Below, one piece after another: positions 13,508-22,185 of a DNA stretch of 39,879 bases. The stretch's first letter is position 1. Every line of letters begins with the position of its first letter. The notes beneath the pieces are model-generated. The model did no database searches. It was not told where the DNA came from and worked only from the letters and a program-made list of their open reading frames with translations. The position numbers and the translations under genes were made by a program. Source of the DNA: Phycisphaerales bacterium UBA7800 (lineage in GTDB: Bacteria > Planctomycetota > Phycisphaerae > Phycisphaerales > Phycisphaeraceae); assembly GCA_002480565.1 (NCBI GenBank), contig DLCK01000080.1:72611-112489 (forward strand), in the 5' to 3' direction.

Positions 13508-16462
13508 TTGAACATACACCGTCACCGCGATTTAAATTGGATATTGATTTGTGTGATCCTCTTTGCTGGTTGCCAGGCTTATCCAGCCCGCGCACAGCAG
13601 ATTGATCCCGCTGTCCCGCCGGGACTCGACGCTCGCGTGGTAACACCCTACAGCGGTAACGCATTGCAAAAAGCGTCCAAGCCATTTGACCAAATCTTAA
13701 ATGACATCAAGAAGCCTGTATTTCTTCCTGAAGATCCGGTGGCACTTCAAAAATCCATTGATGATCAACCACAGGTCGAACCTCCCATCGTGGCAATGCT
13801 CTCTTACGTGCAGGCTCGCATGGCATGGGAACAGAAGCGACTCTTTGAAGCTCGGCAATATCTTGAACGATCATTGACCATGGCGCCCAACAGCAAGCAC
13901 CTTCTGCAAATGCTTGCCCAACTCTGGGCTTCGACAGGGAATCTTTCTCGGAGCACGGCTTATCTGGAAAAGGTGTTGCAGGTCGATCCGCTGAACATGG
14001 ACCTTGTTATGCAGCTGGGTGTTTTTGCCATGGAGCAGGATCGCTTTACCGAAGCGATTGCGATTTTCCATTATGTTCAGTTACATATGAAAGATGCACC
14101 TGAACCGGATCAAGGTCTTTTGCCGTTGGTGGATTATTATTTGGGGGTTGCATTGGAGCGTGAAGGTTACGCGCTGGCTTCGATCAAGTCATTCCGAAGC
14201 TTTATGACCTCGGACATCCAGCAGATGCCCAATGATGCCCGGCAGGCTCGTCGCATTGAATTGTTGACTCAGCAGAAAGGCTCACTCTGGCGTCAACTTG
14301 GTGACACCTATTGCCAACTCCAGGAGTATGACCAGGCTCTGGAATCCTATCGCACTGCGGTGATGATTGGTGGTAACAGCAAGATCGACATCATTCGTCG
14401 TCTGGTTTATGTCTGTTTGAAATTGGACAAGCCACAGCTAGCAGCACAGTCCACTTTGGAAATGCTCTCGGATGATCCCGTTGAAGAGTCGACAGTGCAG
14501 TTGATTCAGTTCATGGTCAAGCACGTCAAGGATCGTGATCAATGGGTTGGGTTGATTCAACAACAAATTGCCAAGCACAAGACCGATGCCAGTGCGATGA
14601 TGTTGTTGGTGGATTTATTTGAACCTGCTGCAGCTGAGCAGATGGTGCGCGAGCATTTGAAACAATCACCTGGCGATGAGAAAGCCATTGCATGGATGTT
14701 GGATCATCTTGATCCCAATGCATCCGATGGCGATTTGACTCAGGCTTTGGATATCGTCCTAAATGCCATGATGCACAATCCCCAAAGGGCGGATGTCTAC
14801 TCGGTCATGCTTGTGGCCAAGGTCAAGGATCAGTCTGCGTTGCAAGAGAAGATCAAAGCCTTGCCGGAGAATGAAAAAGCCAAAGCCATCCGGCTTTATC
14901 TATTGGCACAATCACATTCTCGAAGCAGTCAGATTCAACAGGCACGGACACTTCTGGAACAGGCTCTTGAAGTTGATGATCAGTTAACGGTGGCACGTTT
15001 ACGACTAGCCGTATTGCACATGGCTCAAAAGCATTTTGAGCTGGCGGATCAGACACTCAAAGCCATTGATGATCAGACCGACACACGCGTGGTCAACATC
15101 CGTGTGCAGCTGCTTACGCAAGCCAATCGGCTGGATGAGGTGCTGGCGGTATTGGATAAGGCAATCGCAGCGCGGCCTGAGAATGTGCAACTGATCCTGC
15201 AAAAGGCACGTGTCCAGGTGAGTATGAATAAACCTGCCATGGCCGAGCGGACATTACTTGATGCGTTGAATATGAATCCGCATGCCGAGGCAATCTACGA
15301 AGCGCTCTTTGAGATGTATAACGAAAACGTGGTCCCCGATGCCATTGAGCAGTACAAGCGTTTGATGATGCGTGTACTTAAGACCATCCCGAATAGTCGT
15401 GTCGCGCGGATGCGTTTTGCCGACCAACTCTCTGCCAGTGGTGAGAATGACCGTGCTGAGAAAATGTTTCTTGAATTACTGGATGAGAATCCCAAGGACT
15501 ACAGAGCGCTTAGCGAATTGCTGGACATGTATCGACGTGGCCAGTCACCTGAAAAAGCAGATCAGTTACTGACCCAAAAGATGTCCGAGCTTCCCAATGA
15601 TCGGCTGTTGATGCTCGTTGCCCAAACACACTACCAGCAGTTGGGGCAGAAGGATAAATGGTTTGAGCTTACCGAGCTGATTATCAGTCAGTTCGACGAG
15701 GAACCGATTCGCACCTTGCGGCTGGGCAATCTGTATATGGAAAACCAACGCGAGAAGCAGGGCGTCCAACTACTCGAACAACTATGGGAAAAACAGGAAC
15801 TCGAAAAGGATTTGGGCCTGACACTCGTGACATTACTCTCCAGAGGTTACAGCAAACTCAAGCAACCCGATGCGATGGACAAACTCTTTGAGACTGCTTT
15901 AAAGCGTTATCCCGAGCATGATGCAGACTTGTTGTACACATGGGCTCAAAATCTGGATCGCATGGGACACAATGATCGTAGCGAACAGATCATGCTCAAG
16001 TTACTGGCCAAGCATCCTGACCACGGTCCTGCCAATAACGGCCTGGGTTACGCATGGGCCAATGCCGGTCGCAATCTGGATAAGGCTTTGGTCATGATTC
16101 AAAAAGCTGTTGAGTCCGACCCGGAAAATGCTGCTTATCTCGACTCGTTGGGTTGGGTGTACTATAAACTCGGGAAGTTCGACTTGGCTGTCGACAAACT
16201 CACGCTCGCTCGTCAGGCGCCTGGTGGCGATTATCCGGTGATCCTTGATCACCTGGGGGATGCCCAGTATCGCAAAGGGGATGTGGCTGATGCGATTCGG
16301 ACTTGGCAGCGTGCTCAGCATCAGATGAATCAGCCGGAAAACACAATCTCCGACGATCCTGAACTCAAAGGACTTGCCGATAAGCTCAAAGCAAAAATTA
16401 CTGCCAGTTCCGAGGAAAAAGAGCCTCCAGTTGCAGATGTGAATATCCCTGTTCAGCAGTGA
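13508..16462 (+). CDS. Large secreted tetratricopeptide-repeat protein
   Basis: A 984-residue protein made almost wholly of TPR-type helical pairs. Clear units include QARMAWEQKRLFEARQYLERS, DRFTEAIAIFHYVQ, QLEVDDQL-type stretches, and near the C-terminus GLGYAWANAGRNLDKALVMI and LDSLGWVYYKLGKFDLAVDKL, the last two being the best preserved. The N-terminus is basic then hydrophobic (LNWILICVILFAGC), so it is exported; Cys at FAGC could be lipidated, otherwise cleavage after AYPARA is plausible. The frame extends to TTG 13445, but TTG 13508 is preferred because a strong GGGGGGAGA (13494-13502) sits about five bases upstream and the signal peptide follows. TPR arrays scaffold protein complexes; no specific partner is evident. 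It is followed by gyrB after about 190 bases. Confidence 0.8.
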   Translation: MNIHRHRDLNWILICVILFAGCQAYPARAQQIDPAVPPGLDARVVTPYSGNALQKASKPFDQILNDIKKPVFLPEDPVALQKSIDDQPQVEPPIVAMLSYVQARMAWEQKRLFEARQYLERSLTMAPNSKHLLQMLAQLWASTGNLSRSTAYLEKVLQVDPLNMDLVMQLGVFAMEQDRFTEAIAIFHYVQLHMKDAPEPDQGLLPLVDYYLGVALEREGYALASIKSFRSFMTSDIQQMPNDARQARRIELLTQQKGSLWRQLGDTYCQLQEYDQALESYRTAVMIGGNSKIDIIRRLVYVCLKLDKPQLAAQSTLEMLSDDPVEESTVQLIQFMVKHVKDRDQWVGLIQQQIAKHKTDASAMMLLVDLFEPAAAEQMVREHLKQSPGDEKAIAWMLDHLDPNASDGDLTQALDIVLNAMMHNPQRADVYSVMLVAKVKDQSALQEKIKALPENEKAKAIRLYLLAQSHSRSSQIQQARTLLEQALEVDDQLTVARLRLAVLHMAQKHFELADQTLKAIDDQTDTRVVNIRVQLLTQANRLDEVLAVLDKAIAARPENVQLILQKARVQVSMNKPAMAERTLLDALNMNPHAEAIYEALFEMYNENVVPDAIEQYKRLMMRVLKTIPNSRVARMRFADQLSASGENDRAEKMFLELLDENPKDYRALSELLDMYRRGQSPEKADQLLTQKMSELPNDRLLMLVAQTHYQQLGQKDKWFELTELIISQFDEEPIRTLRLGNLYMENQREKQGVQLLEQLWEKQELEKDLGLTLVTLLSRGYSKLKQPDAMDKLFETALKRYPEHDADLLYTWAQNLDRMGHNDRSEQIMLKLLAKHPDHGPANNGLGYAWANAGRNLDKALVMIQKAVESDPENAAYLDSLGWVYYKLGKFDLAVDKLTLARQAPGGDYPVILDHLGDAQYRKGDVADAIRTWQRAQHQMNQPENTISDDPELKGLADKLKAKITASSEEKEPPVADVNIPVQQ

Positions 16463-16649
16463 GTTGTGTCTGTCATTTTCCCCTTGTTTTTATGCCGTTT
16501 TTTCGCTCATTTATCGTCTGGGTGATAGCCGTTGTGTAATTGGCTATGGCTGTGAATTCATGGTAAAATGTACGTTCCTAAAGCGACGGGTCGCAGTGCA
16601 TCCAAGTCGCATTTTGAAACGTGAAAATCCAATCTCACCAAGGCGAAAT

Positions 16650-19187
16650 ATGACCACATCAGATAACGCACCAGAGTCAGGACCCCAGGCAGAAAACGTG
16701 CCTCACAACTACTCTGAGTCGAGCATCAAGGTTCTTGAAGGTCTGGAAGCGGTTCGCAAACGACCGGGTATGTACATTGGTGATACCACTTCGCGCGGTC
16801 TGCACCACCTTGTCTACGAAATCTCCGACAACTCCATCGACGAACACATGGCTGGACGCTGTAGCCACATCCAAGTCAAGCTCTACTCCGATGGCTCTGT
16901 CTCCATTGCAGACGACGGCTCAGGGATTCCTGTTGGACCCTACAGTCACAGCAACCCGCAACTCAACGGCAAACCCACCGTCGAAATCGTCATGACCGTC
17001 CTGCATGCAGGCGGTAAATTCGACCACGATTCCTACAAAGTCTCCGGCGGACTCCATGGTGTGGGCGCTTCGGTTGTCAATGCACTGTCCGAATGGGTCG
17101 AAGTGGAAATCGCTCGCGATGGCAAACTCTATGCCATCAGTTTTGAGCGTGGCATCGTCAGTGAAAAACTCCATGTCATCGGTGAACGTCACAAAACCGG
17201 CACCAAGGTTCAGTTCAAACCTGACCCGGACATGTTCCCTGATACCGAGTACAAATACGACATCCTTCAGGCCCGTTTGCGTGAGCTTGCTTATCTGAAC
17301 CCCGGTCTGACCATCACCATCGAAGATGAACGAGATGGCAAGAGTGAGTCCTTCTGCTATCCAGAGGGGATTGCTGCCTTTATCAAGAACATCAACGAAG
17401 GCAAGAATCTCATCCACGAAGAGCCGGTTTATTTCCGCGTCGAAGATGAAGCACTGAACCTCGTGGTCGAAGTGGCCATGCAGTACAACGACTCGTATAA
17501 CGAAAATATTCTGACCTTCTGTAACAACATCAACACCATCGAAGGTGGTACGCACCTTTCGGGCTTTAAGACTGCCATGACGCGCAGCCTTAACACCTAT
17601 GCACGCAATAACAATCTTGTCAAGGGCGACTCCGTCCCCACCGGCGATGATCTGCGTGAAGGTATGGTTGCCATCGTCAGTGTCAAGGTGCAGGAACCGC
17701 AGTTCGAAGGTCAGACCAAAACCAAACTCGGTAATGCCGAAGTTGAATCCTTCGTCAACAGTTCGGTTGGTCAGAAGCTTGCCAGCTGGTTGGAAGAGCA
17801 TCCTGCTGATGGCAAGAAAATCTGCCAAAAGGGTGTCATGGCTGCCCAAGCACGCGAAGCGGCTCGCAAGGCTCGCGACCTGACCCGCCGCAAAGGCGCA
17901 CTCGATGGTGGCGGCTTGCCTGGCAAGTTATATGACTGCACCTCCAAAGATATTCAACACTCTGAACTGTATCTGGTCGAAGGTGATTCGGCTGCCGGTT
18001 CAGCCAAGGGTGGTCGTGACTATCGTCACCAGGCCATCCTCCCATTGTGGGGTAAAATTCTCAATGTGGAGAAGGCACGGCTTGATAAAGTCCTGGGCTT
18101 TGAAGCCATCCGCACCATCATTCAAGCTTTGGCCTGCGGGATCGGCTCAGACGATTTTGACATCACCAAACTGCGTTATGGCAAGATCATCATCATGACG
18201 GACGCCGACGTGGACGGTTCACATATTCGTACGTTGCTGCTGACCTTCTTCTTCCGTCAGATGCAGGAACTCGTCCGTCAGGGTCGCATCTTCATCGCGC
18301 AGCCTCCGTTGTACCAAGTCATCCGCAGTCGCAAGGACAGTGAGTATGTCCTGAATGAAAAGCGCATGACCAAGGTCGTCAGCGAACGCGGACTTGATGG
18401 TTCCCAGTTGATCGTCTTTGATGACAAACATCAGGAAACCCTGCGTTTAGAGGGTGAAAAGCTCGAAGAAGCCTTCAATGCCTTGCAGCAGATAATGGAC
18501 ATCAACGACACACTTTCCCGCCGTGGGATTGATTTTGACTTACTGCTTAAGCAGCGTGACAACGATCCCAAGGGGGAAAAACGTGTGCCTCATATCCGTC
18601 TGAGAAATGCTGCAGATGAGCGGATCTATTTCTGGGATGAAGAGCAGGAAGACGCTTACCGCCAGACACATCAGCTTGATCAAGCGGACTCTGATCTGGA
18701 TGGCGTGACAGGTGAAAACCGTGATAAGCCAGTGATGTCGCGCAAGGAAATTCACGAAGCCAAGGAACTGGACAAACTCTTTATCCAGATCGAAGCACTT
18801 GGATTGTCACTGGATGACTTTGCGTTGACTCAGCAGGAAGATGCTGCCGGTGAACTGCTTCCCACGCGCTTTGAATTGCACACCATTCATGGTAAGGAAG
18901 AAGACCGTATCATCAATGTCCCAAATCTTGCTCGCATCGTCGATCGGATTCTGGAAGTCGGACGACGTGGCGTGGAGATCAAACGCTTTAAAGGTCTTGG
19001 CGAAATGGATGCCGAGCAGTTGTGGGAAACCACAATGGACCCGGAAAACCGCGTGCTTTTGCGTGTGACTTGGGATGCAGCCTCCGAAGCTGACAAGCTC
19101 TTTGGTGTCCTCATGGGCGAAGACGTCGAACCCCGCAGAAAGTACATCGAAGAACACGCCCTTGAGGTCAAGAATCTGGACGTGTGA
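16650..19187 (+). CDS. gyrB: DNA gyrase subunit B
   Basis: GyrB is the ATPase subunit of DNA gyrase, which introduces negative supercoils. Features in order: the GHKL ATPase domain (VLEGLEAVRKRPGMYIGDT, EISDNSIDE, DDGSGIPVG, GGLHGVGASVVNALS), the transducer domain, and the Toprim domain with catalytic Glu444 in VEGDSAAGSAKGG and metal-binding Asp518/520/522 in MTDADVDGSH. The C-terminal FKGLGEMDAEQLWETTMDP motif confirms gyrase/Topo IV-B. The frame is open to 16464, but ATG 16650 has AAGG six bases upstream and gives a normal N-terminus (845 residues). A charged, mostly helical insertion between Toprim and the C-terminal motif (about residues 565-760) resembles the insertion in some Gram-negative GyrB proteins. 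ParE is less likely because the length and insert fit GyrB. Confidence 0.95.
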   Translation: MTTSDNAPESGPQAENVPHNYSESSIKVLEGLEAVRKRPGMYIGDTTSRGLHHLVYEISDNSIDEHMAGRCSHIQVKLYSDGSVSIADDGSGIPVGPYSHSNPQLNGKPTVEIVMTVLHAGGKFDHDSYKVSGGLHGVGASVVNALSEWVEVEIARDGKLYAISFERGIVSEKLHVIGERHKTGTKVQFKPDPDMFPDTEYKYDILQARLRELAYLNPGLTITIEDERDGKSESFCYPEGIAAFIKNINEGKNLIHEEPVYFRVEDEALNLVVEVAMQYNDSYNENILTFCNNINTIEGGTHLSGFKTAMTRSLNTYARNNNLVKGDSVPTGDDLREGMVAIVSVKVQEPQFEGQTKTKLGNAEVESFVNSSVGQKLASWLEEHPADGKKICQKGVMAAQAREAARKARDLTRRKGALDGGGLPGKLYDCTSKDIQHSELYLVEGDSAAGSAKGGRDYRHQAILPLWGKILNVEKARLDKVLGFEAIRTIIQALACGIGSDDFDITKLRYGKIIIMTDADVDGSHIRTLLLTFFFRQMQELVRQGRIFIAQPPLYQVIRSRKDSEYVLNEKRMTKVVSERGLDGSQLIVFDDKHQETLRLEGEKLEEAFNALQQIMDINDTLSRRGIDFDLLLKQRDNDPKGEKRVPHIRLRNAADERIYFWDEEQEDAYRQTHQLDQADSDLDGVTGENRDKPVMSRKEIHEAKELDKLFIQIEALGLSLDDFALTQQEDAAGELLPTRFELHTIHGKEEDRIINVPNLARIVDRILEVGRRGVEIKRFKGLGEMDAEQLWETTMDPENRVLLRVTWDAASEADKLFGVLMGEDVEPRRKYIEEHALEVKNLDV

Positions 19188-19212
19188 TGGTATTTGAAAG
19201 TTCCTGAGGATC

Positions 19213-19500
19213 GTGTCCAAGTGTAAAGAAAAGACTGGAAAAGTTCCCAGTAGTTTGGGCTTGTGTGCACTGTTTTTTCTTTTATTTGTGTGCGCGAGTA
19301 TTGCCAATCGGGTGTATTACACACTTGTTTTTTATCCTGGACACAGCGATGAGTCTCTGAGTCTGACACAGGGGCTTTTTGATTTTTCAACATGGTGGCA
19401 ATTTGTTCGTTCATGGCCTGGTGTGTTTTTACATGCTGCAATGATTGTCTTTTTGTTCGCTTCGCTATTGGCTTTCATTTGGCCACTCTTGCGAAAATAA
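19213..19500 (+). CDS. Small membrane protein, unknown function
   Basis: A 95-residue open frame with two predicted membrane spans (residues about 14-33, LGLCALFFLLFVCASIA, and about 70-92, VFLHAAMIVFLFASLLAFIW). Between them is a polar loop of about 35 residues rich in aromatic residues (FSTWWQF). It starts with GTG 25 bases after gyrB; GAGGA (19206-19210) precedes it but only two bases away, tighter than normal, so the exact start is uncertain. It reads in the same direction as gyrB and may be co-transcribed with it. No family is recognised. Confidence 0.55.
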   Translation: MSKCKEKTGKVPSSLGLCALFFLLFVCASIANRVYYTLVFYPGHSDESLSLTQGLFDFSTWWQFVRSWPGVFLHAAMIVFLFASLLAFIWPLLRK

Positions 19501-19688
19501 TCTTGTATTGGTTTAAGTGAGACGTAATGATCAGGTGTTTTTAAAATGCATCATGAGTGATGCGGCTAAATGGTGTCATTGCGATAAGATTATTGAAGTC
19601 CGAAATCCACTCACACTATTTGTGATGACTTGGGTGCAGGTGGCTTCACGCGTATGATTTGAGTCGTACGGCAAGTGAACATGCAACC

Positions 19689-19728
19689 ATCCCTCACGAT
19701 TTTCTAGGTCGTGGTGGATTTTGTTTTT
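19689..19728 (+). terminator. Probable terminator after the gyrB unit
   Basis: ATCCCTCACGA and TCGTGGTGGAT pair over eleven positions with one mismatch and one G-T wobble, around a nine-base loop, followed by TTTGTTTTT. It lies between the two small membrane-protein genes. Confidence 0.6.
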
Positions 19729-19775
19729 ATATGATGAGACTCATTCCAATTGAGTTTCGATGAATCGGGGAAACG

Positions 19776-20159
19776 ATGTCTGTTGAATATAATCATGTTT
19801 CCAATCATGCTGTTAGTCGCAGGATTCATTTTTGGCGAAGGCTTCGGCAGTGTTGTGCGGTGCTTTGGTGGTTGACATTTATATTCGGTTTATGGGCAGG
19901 TGTCGCGGATTATCCGCCATTTTTTAATCGTGTGAGTGTGTTCTGGTTGTTGTGTGCTGCAATGATTCTGATTGTGCGTTGTGTCGCTCAATATCAAGTG
20001 CTCAGAGCTTGGACAGGCAAAGATTCGGCTGACAACTTGCTGTGTTGCCCACAATGTGAATATGACCTGCGTGCGCATGACGTTTCCAGTTGTCCCGAAT
20101 GCGGGTATGAACTGGATAAACAGCTTCGTCATGAAATGGAAGTCTCACGCGCGAAGTAG
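19776..20159 (+). CDS. Membrane protein with C-terminal zinc ribbon
   Basis: A 127-residue protein with a basic N-terminus, two membrane spans (about residues 26-43, CAVLWWLTFIFGLWAG, and 52-70, VSVFWLLCAAMILIV) and a cytoplasmic or periplasmic tail. The tail holds two CxxC knuckles 15 residues apart, CPQCEYDLRAHD and SSCPECGYELD. The CPxCxYDLR...CPECG arrangement recurs in many Planctomycetota membrane proteins, so it is a good lineage marker. The four cysteines should bind one zinc ion. Function is unknown. The start ATG 19776 has GGGGAAACG just upstream. It has its own terminator-like element before it and is probably transcribed separately from gyrB. Confidence 0.75.
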   Translation: MSVEYNHVSNHAVSRRIHFWRRLRQCCAVLWWLTFIFGLWAGVADYPPFFNRVSVFWLLCAAMILIVRCVAQYQVLRAWTGKDSADNLLCCPQCEYDLRAHDVSSCPECGYELDKQLRHEMEVSRAK

Positions 20160-20322
20160 AAACATTGAGACTCCATCGAAAATTAAGTTTGATGAAGTTC
20201 ATATCGATCGTTTTCAAAATTGGTTTATCGCTTCGTGATAGCTATGTTGCGCATAGTACTGAAACTGCAATGCTACGGTTCAACAGATAGATTCTTGGTA
20301 GATGTTGATTCGTTGTAGCGCT

Positions 20323-20338
20323 AAACCGCAAGCGGTTT
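20323..20338. repeat. Short palindromic stem
   Basis: AAACCGC (20323-20329), two A, and GCGGTTT (20332-20338). It lies between the zinc-ribbon protein and the convergent HDOD-GGDEF gene, but no T-run follows on either strand, so it is at best a weak bidirectional stop signal. Confidence 0.4.
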
Positions 20339-20348
20339 ATAATTCGGT

Positions 20349-20383
20349 CGAAATCCGAAATCCGAAATCCGAAATCCGAAATC
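20349..20383. repeat. Five tandem copies of CGAAATC
   Basis: The 7-base unit CGAAATC is repeated five times without error, ending four bases before the stop codon of the HDOD-GGDEF gene. A single related GTCCGAAATCC occurs near 19599-19609. Such heptamer tracts can change length by slippage; here any change would fall outside the coding frame. Confidence 0.95.
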
Positions 20384-20386
20384 AAT

Positions 20387-21901
20387 TTACGCTACTTGAG
20401 TGGACTTGGGGGCGGGTGGCTTCACACGCGGGGCGAAGACGCGGACGGCGTTGCGACCGGCGTTCTTGGCGGCATAGACACCTTGGTCGGCGGCTTTGAT
20501 GAGTTGGTCAGCCTTGGTGAAGAACGTGCCGTCATATGCAGCCACACCAATGCTGGCGGTGACGTGCAGTTCCTGTCCATCTTCAGAAATGATTGTTTTT
20601 TCGCTGATCGATTGACGGACTTTATCAGCCTGTTTTGCAGCAGTAAAGCGATCGGTATCCGGCAGGATGATGGCGAATTCTTCACCACCATAGCGACAGA
20701 CAAGGCCTGGCGCTTCGGTAAGTTCTTCGAGCAGACTTGCGACTTCACTGAGCACCTGGTCACCAGTTTGATGGCCGTAAGTGTCGTTGAACTTCTTGAA
20801 GTGATCCACGTCCATGAACAGGATTGACACCGGTTCGTTGGTCTGCTGGGTATGTGCAAACTGACTGGAAATATAATCGTTGAACTTGCGACGGTTGGCC
20901 ACACCGGTCAATGGGTCGATCTCTGCCTGGGCGACAAGTTCTTTGTTCTTGGCTTCGAGTTGTGCCGTCTGCTGCTGCTGGAGCATGCTCAAGTTCAGCA
21001 AAGCTTCATTGGCTCGCGAGAGAATGACGTCGGAACTTTCGAACTCACCCGTGGGCAGGTCGAAGAGTCGTTTCATTTCAATGGTGCCAGTGTGGATTGC
21101 GTTTAGCAGAGGTTCAGCTTGTTCCTGACTCATAGCAAACCACTCGTTGGCCAAGTGGTAATAGCGTTCAAGTGCTTCGCCTGCTGCATCGGGATTTACG
21201 AAAATATCTGCAGCGATACTGCCAAGTGCCACACAACGTACAGCCGGGAGTACATCTTCAGGGGCCGAGTCAGGATCGTCGTGATAGCGAATGGAGTTTG
21301 CCAGGATAGGGGGGAGCTTCCACTTCTCAGCAAGTATGCCACCAAGTTCCGCATGATCCAGATCGTATGCTAATTGCTCACGCTGTTTGAGCATTGCATG
21401 GTCGGCGCCCACATCATTGAGAATGAACTGGTATTCGTCGCCAATACATTCGAGCATGGCCAGTAAACCCATATCCTGAAGCAGGCCGCCCAGGAAGGAT
21501 TCTTCCTGCTGTACGAGTCCGACCTGTTTAGCCAGACTGCGAGCGGCAACTGCCCCGTAGAGGCTTCGCTTCCAAAACAGGAAATGGTTAAACCCATCAT
21601 CCGAAGGCTGAGCCAGATTACCGACCAGCGAGAAACCCAAGGCCAGTGTTTTGACGCTATTAAGTCCCAAGACAACCAGTGCATGACTGATGGTGCCTAC
21701 GGAATGAGCTTGACCATAAAAACTGGAGTTAACCGTTTTGAGTATTTTGCTTGACAGGGCGGGGTCATGCTGAATCGTGTGGGCGATCTGCTTGATGTTC
21801 ACATCGCGCTGCTGCACCAGTTCAATGACTTCCAACGCAATGGCTGGCAGACTGGGCAGTCTTGGTGAGGCGAGGATTTTTTCAAGCAGCTTCTGATTCA
21901 T
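20387..21901 (-). CDS. HDOD domain-GGDEF domain signalling protein (diguanylate cyclase)
   Basis: A 504-residue cytoplasmic protein. Residues about 10-215 form an HDOD domain (LPSLPAIALEVIELVQQRD, DPALSSKILKTVNSSFYG, LGLNSVKTLALGFSL, with HAELGGILAEKWKLP further on). After a helical linker with a coiled-coil stretch (LLNLSMLQQQQTAQLEAK), residues about 330-495 are a GGDEF domain: AEIDPLTGVANRRKF, FMDVDHFKKFND, and the catalytic signature GGEEF at 405-409. It should make cyclic di-GMP from two GTP. No RxxD inhibitory site is seen at the expected place before GGEEF, so product inhibition may be absent. GGGGTG lies about nine bases before the ATG. It is monocistronic; targets are unknown. Confidence 0.9.
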   Translation of the reverse strand: MNQKLLEKILASPRLPSLPAIALEVIELVQQRDVNIKQIAHTIQHDPALSSKILKTVNSSFYGQAHSVGTISHALVVLGLNSVKTLALGFSLVGNLAQPSDDGFNHFLFWKRSLYGAVAARSLAKQVGLVQQEESFLGGLLQDMGLLAMLECIGDEYQFILNDVGADHAMLKQREQLAYDLDHAELGGILAEKWKLPPILANSIRYHDDPDSAPEDVLPAVRCVALGSIAADIFVNPDAAGEALERYYHLANEWFAMSQEQAEPLLNAIHTGTIEMKRLFDLPTGEFESSDVILSRANEALLNLSMLQQQQTAQLEAKNKELVAQAEIDPLTGVANRRKFNDYISSQFAHTQQTNEPVSILFMDVDHFKKFNDTYGHQTGDQVLSEVASLLEELTEAPGLVCRYGGEEFAIILPDTDRFTAAKQADKVRQSISEKTIISEDGQELHVTASIGVAAYDGTFFTKADQLIKAADQGVYAAKNAGRNAVRVFAPRVKPPAPKSTQVA

Positions 21902-22114
21902 AAATTGGACACCCCAAGCGTGTTGCTGCAGTTAATGGACTGCACTGCAATCCGACAAATTAAGGTATAGGTATCATCGTCCACTGGATTAGTACACTTG
22001 ATACAGGGTATGTGATTCTCAAAGGTAAATAGACCTTACACGCCGTCTGGTGGGAATATGCCGATTAGGTAATGTCACGTATAGCTGATTACCATTGATT
22101 ACGGGGGCAGGTCC

Positions 22115-22154
22115 AATAAAACAGGCCGTCACGTTTGATAAACATGACGGCCTG
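22115..22154 (-). terminator. Rho-independent terminator of clpC
   Basis: Read on the minus strand, CAGGCCGTCA and TGACGGCCTG form a ten-base-pair stem, extended inward by TGTTT/AAACG-type pairs, and followed by TTTTATT. It begins 31 bases past the clpC stop. Confidence 0.9.
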
Positions 22155-22185
22155 TGCAAGTGTTGATCTTTAGCTGATTACGACT

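Noticed and set aside
16920..17849. 309-codon open frame on the minus strand inside gyrB
   Set aside because: It lies wholly opposite gyrB, has no family similarity, and is explained by the codon pattern of the real gene.
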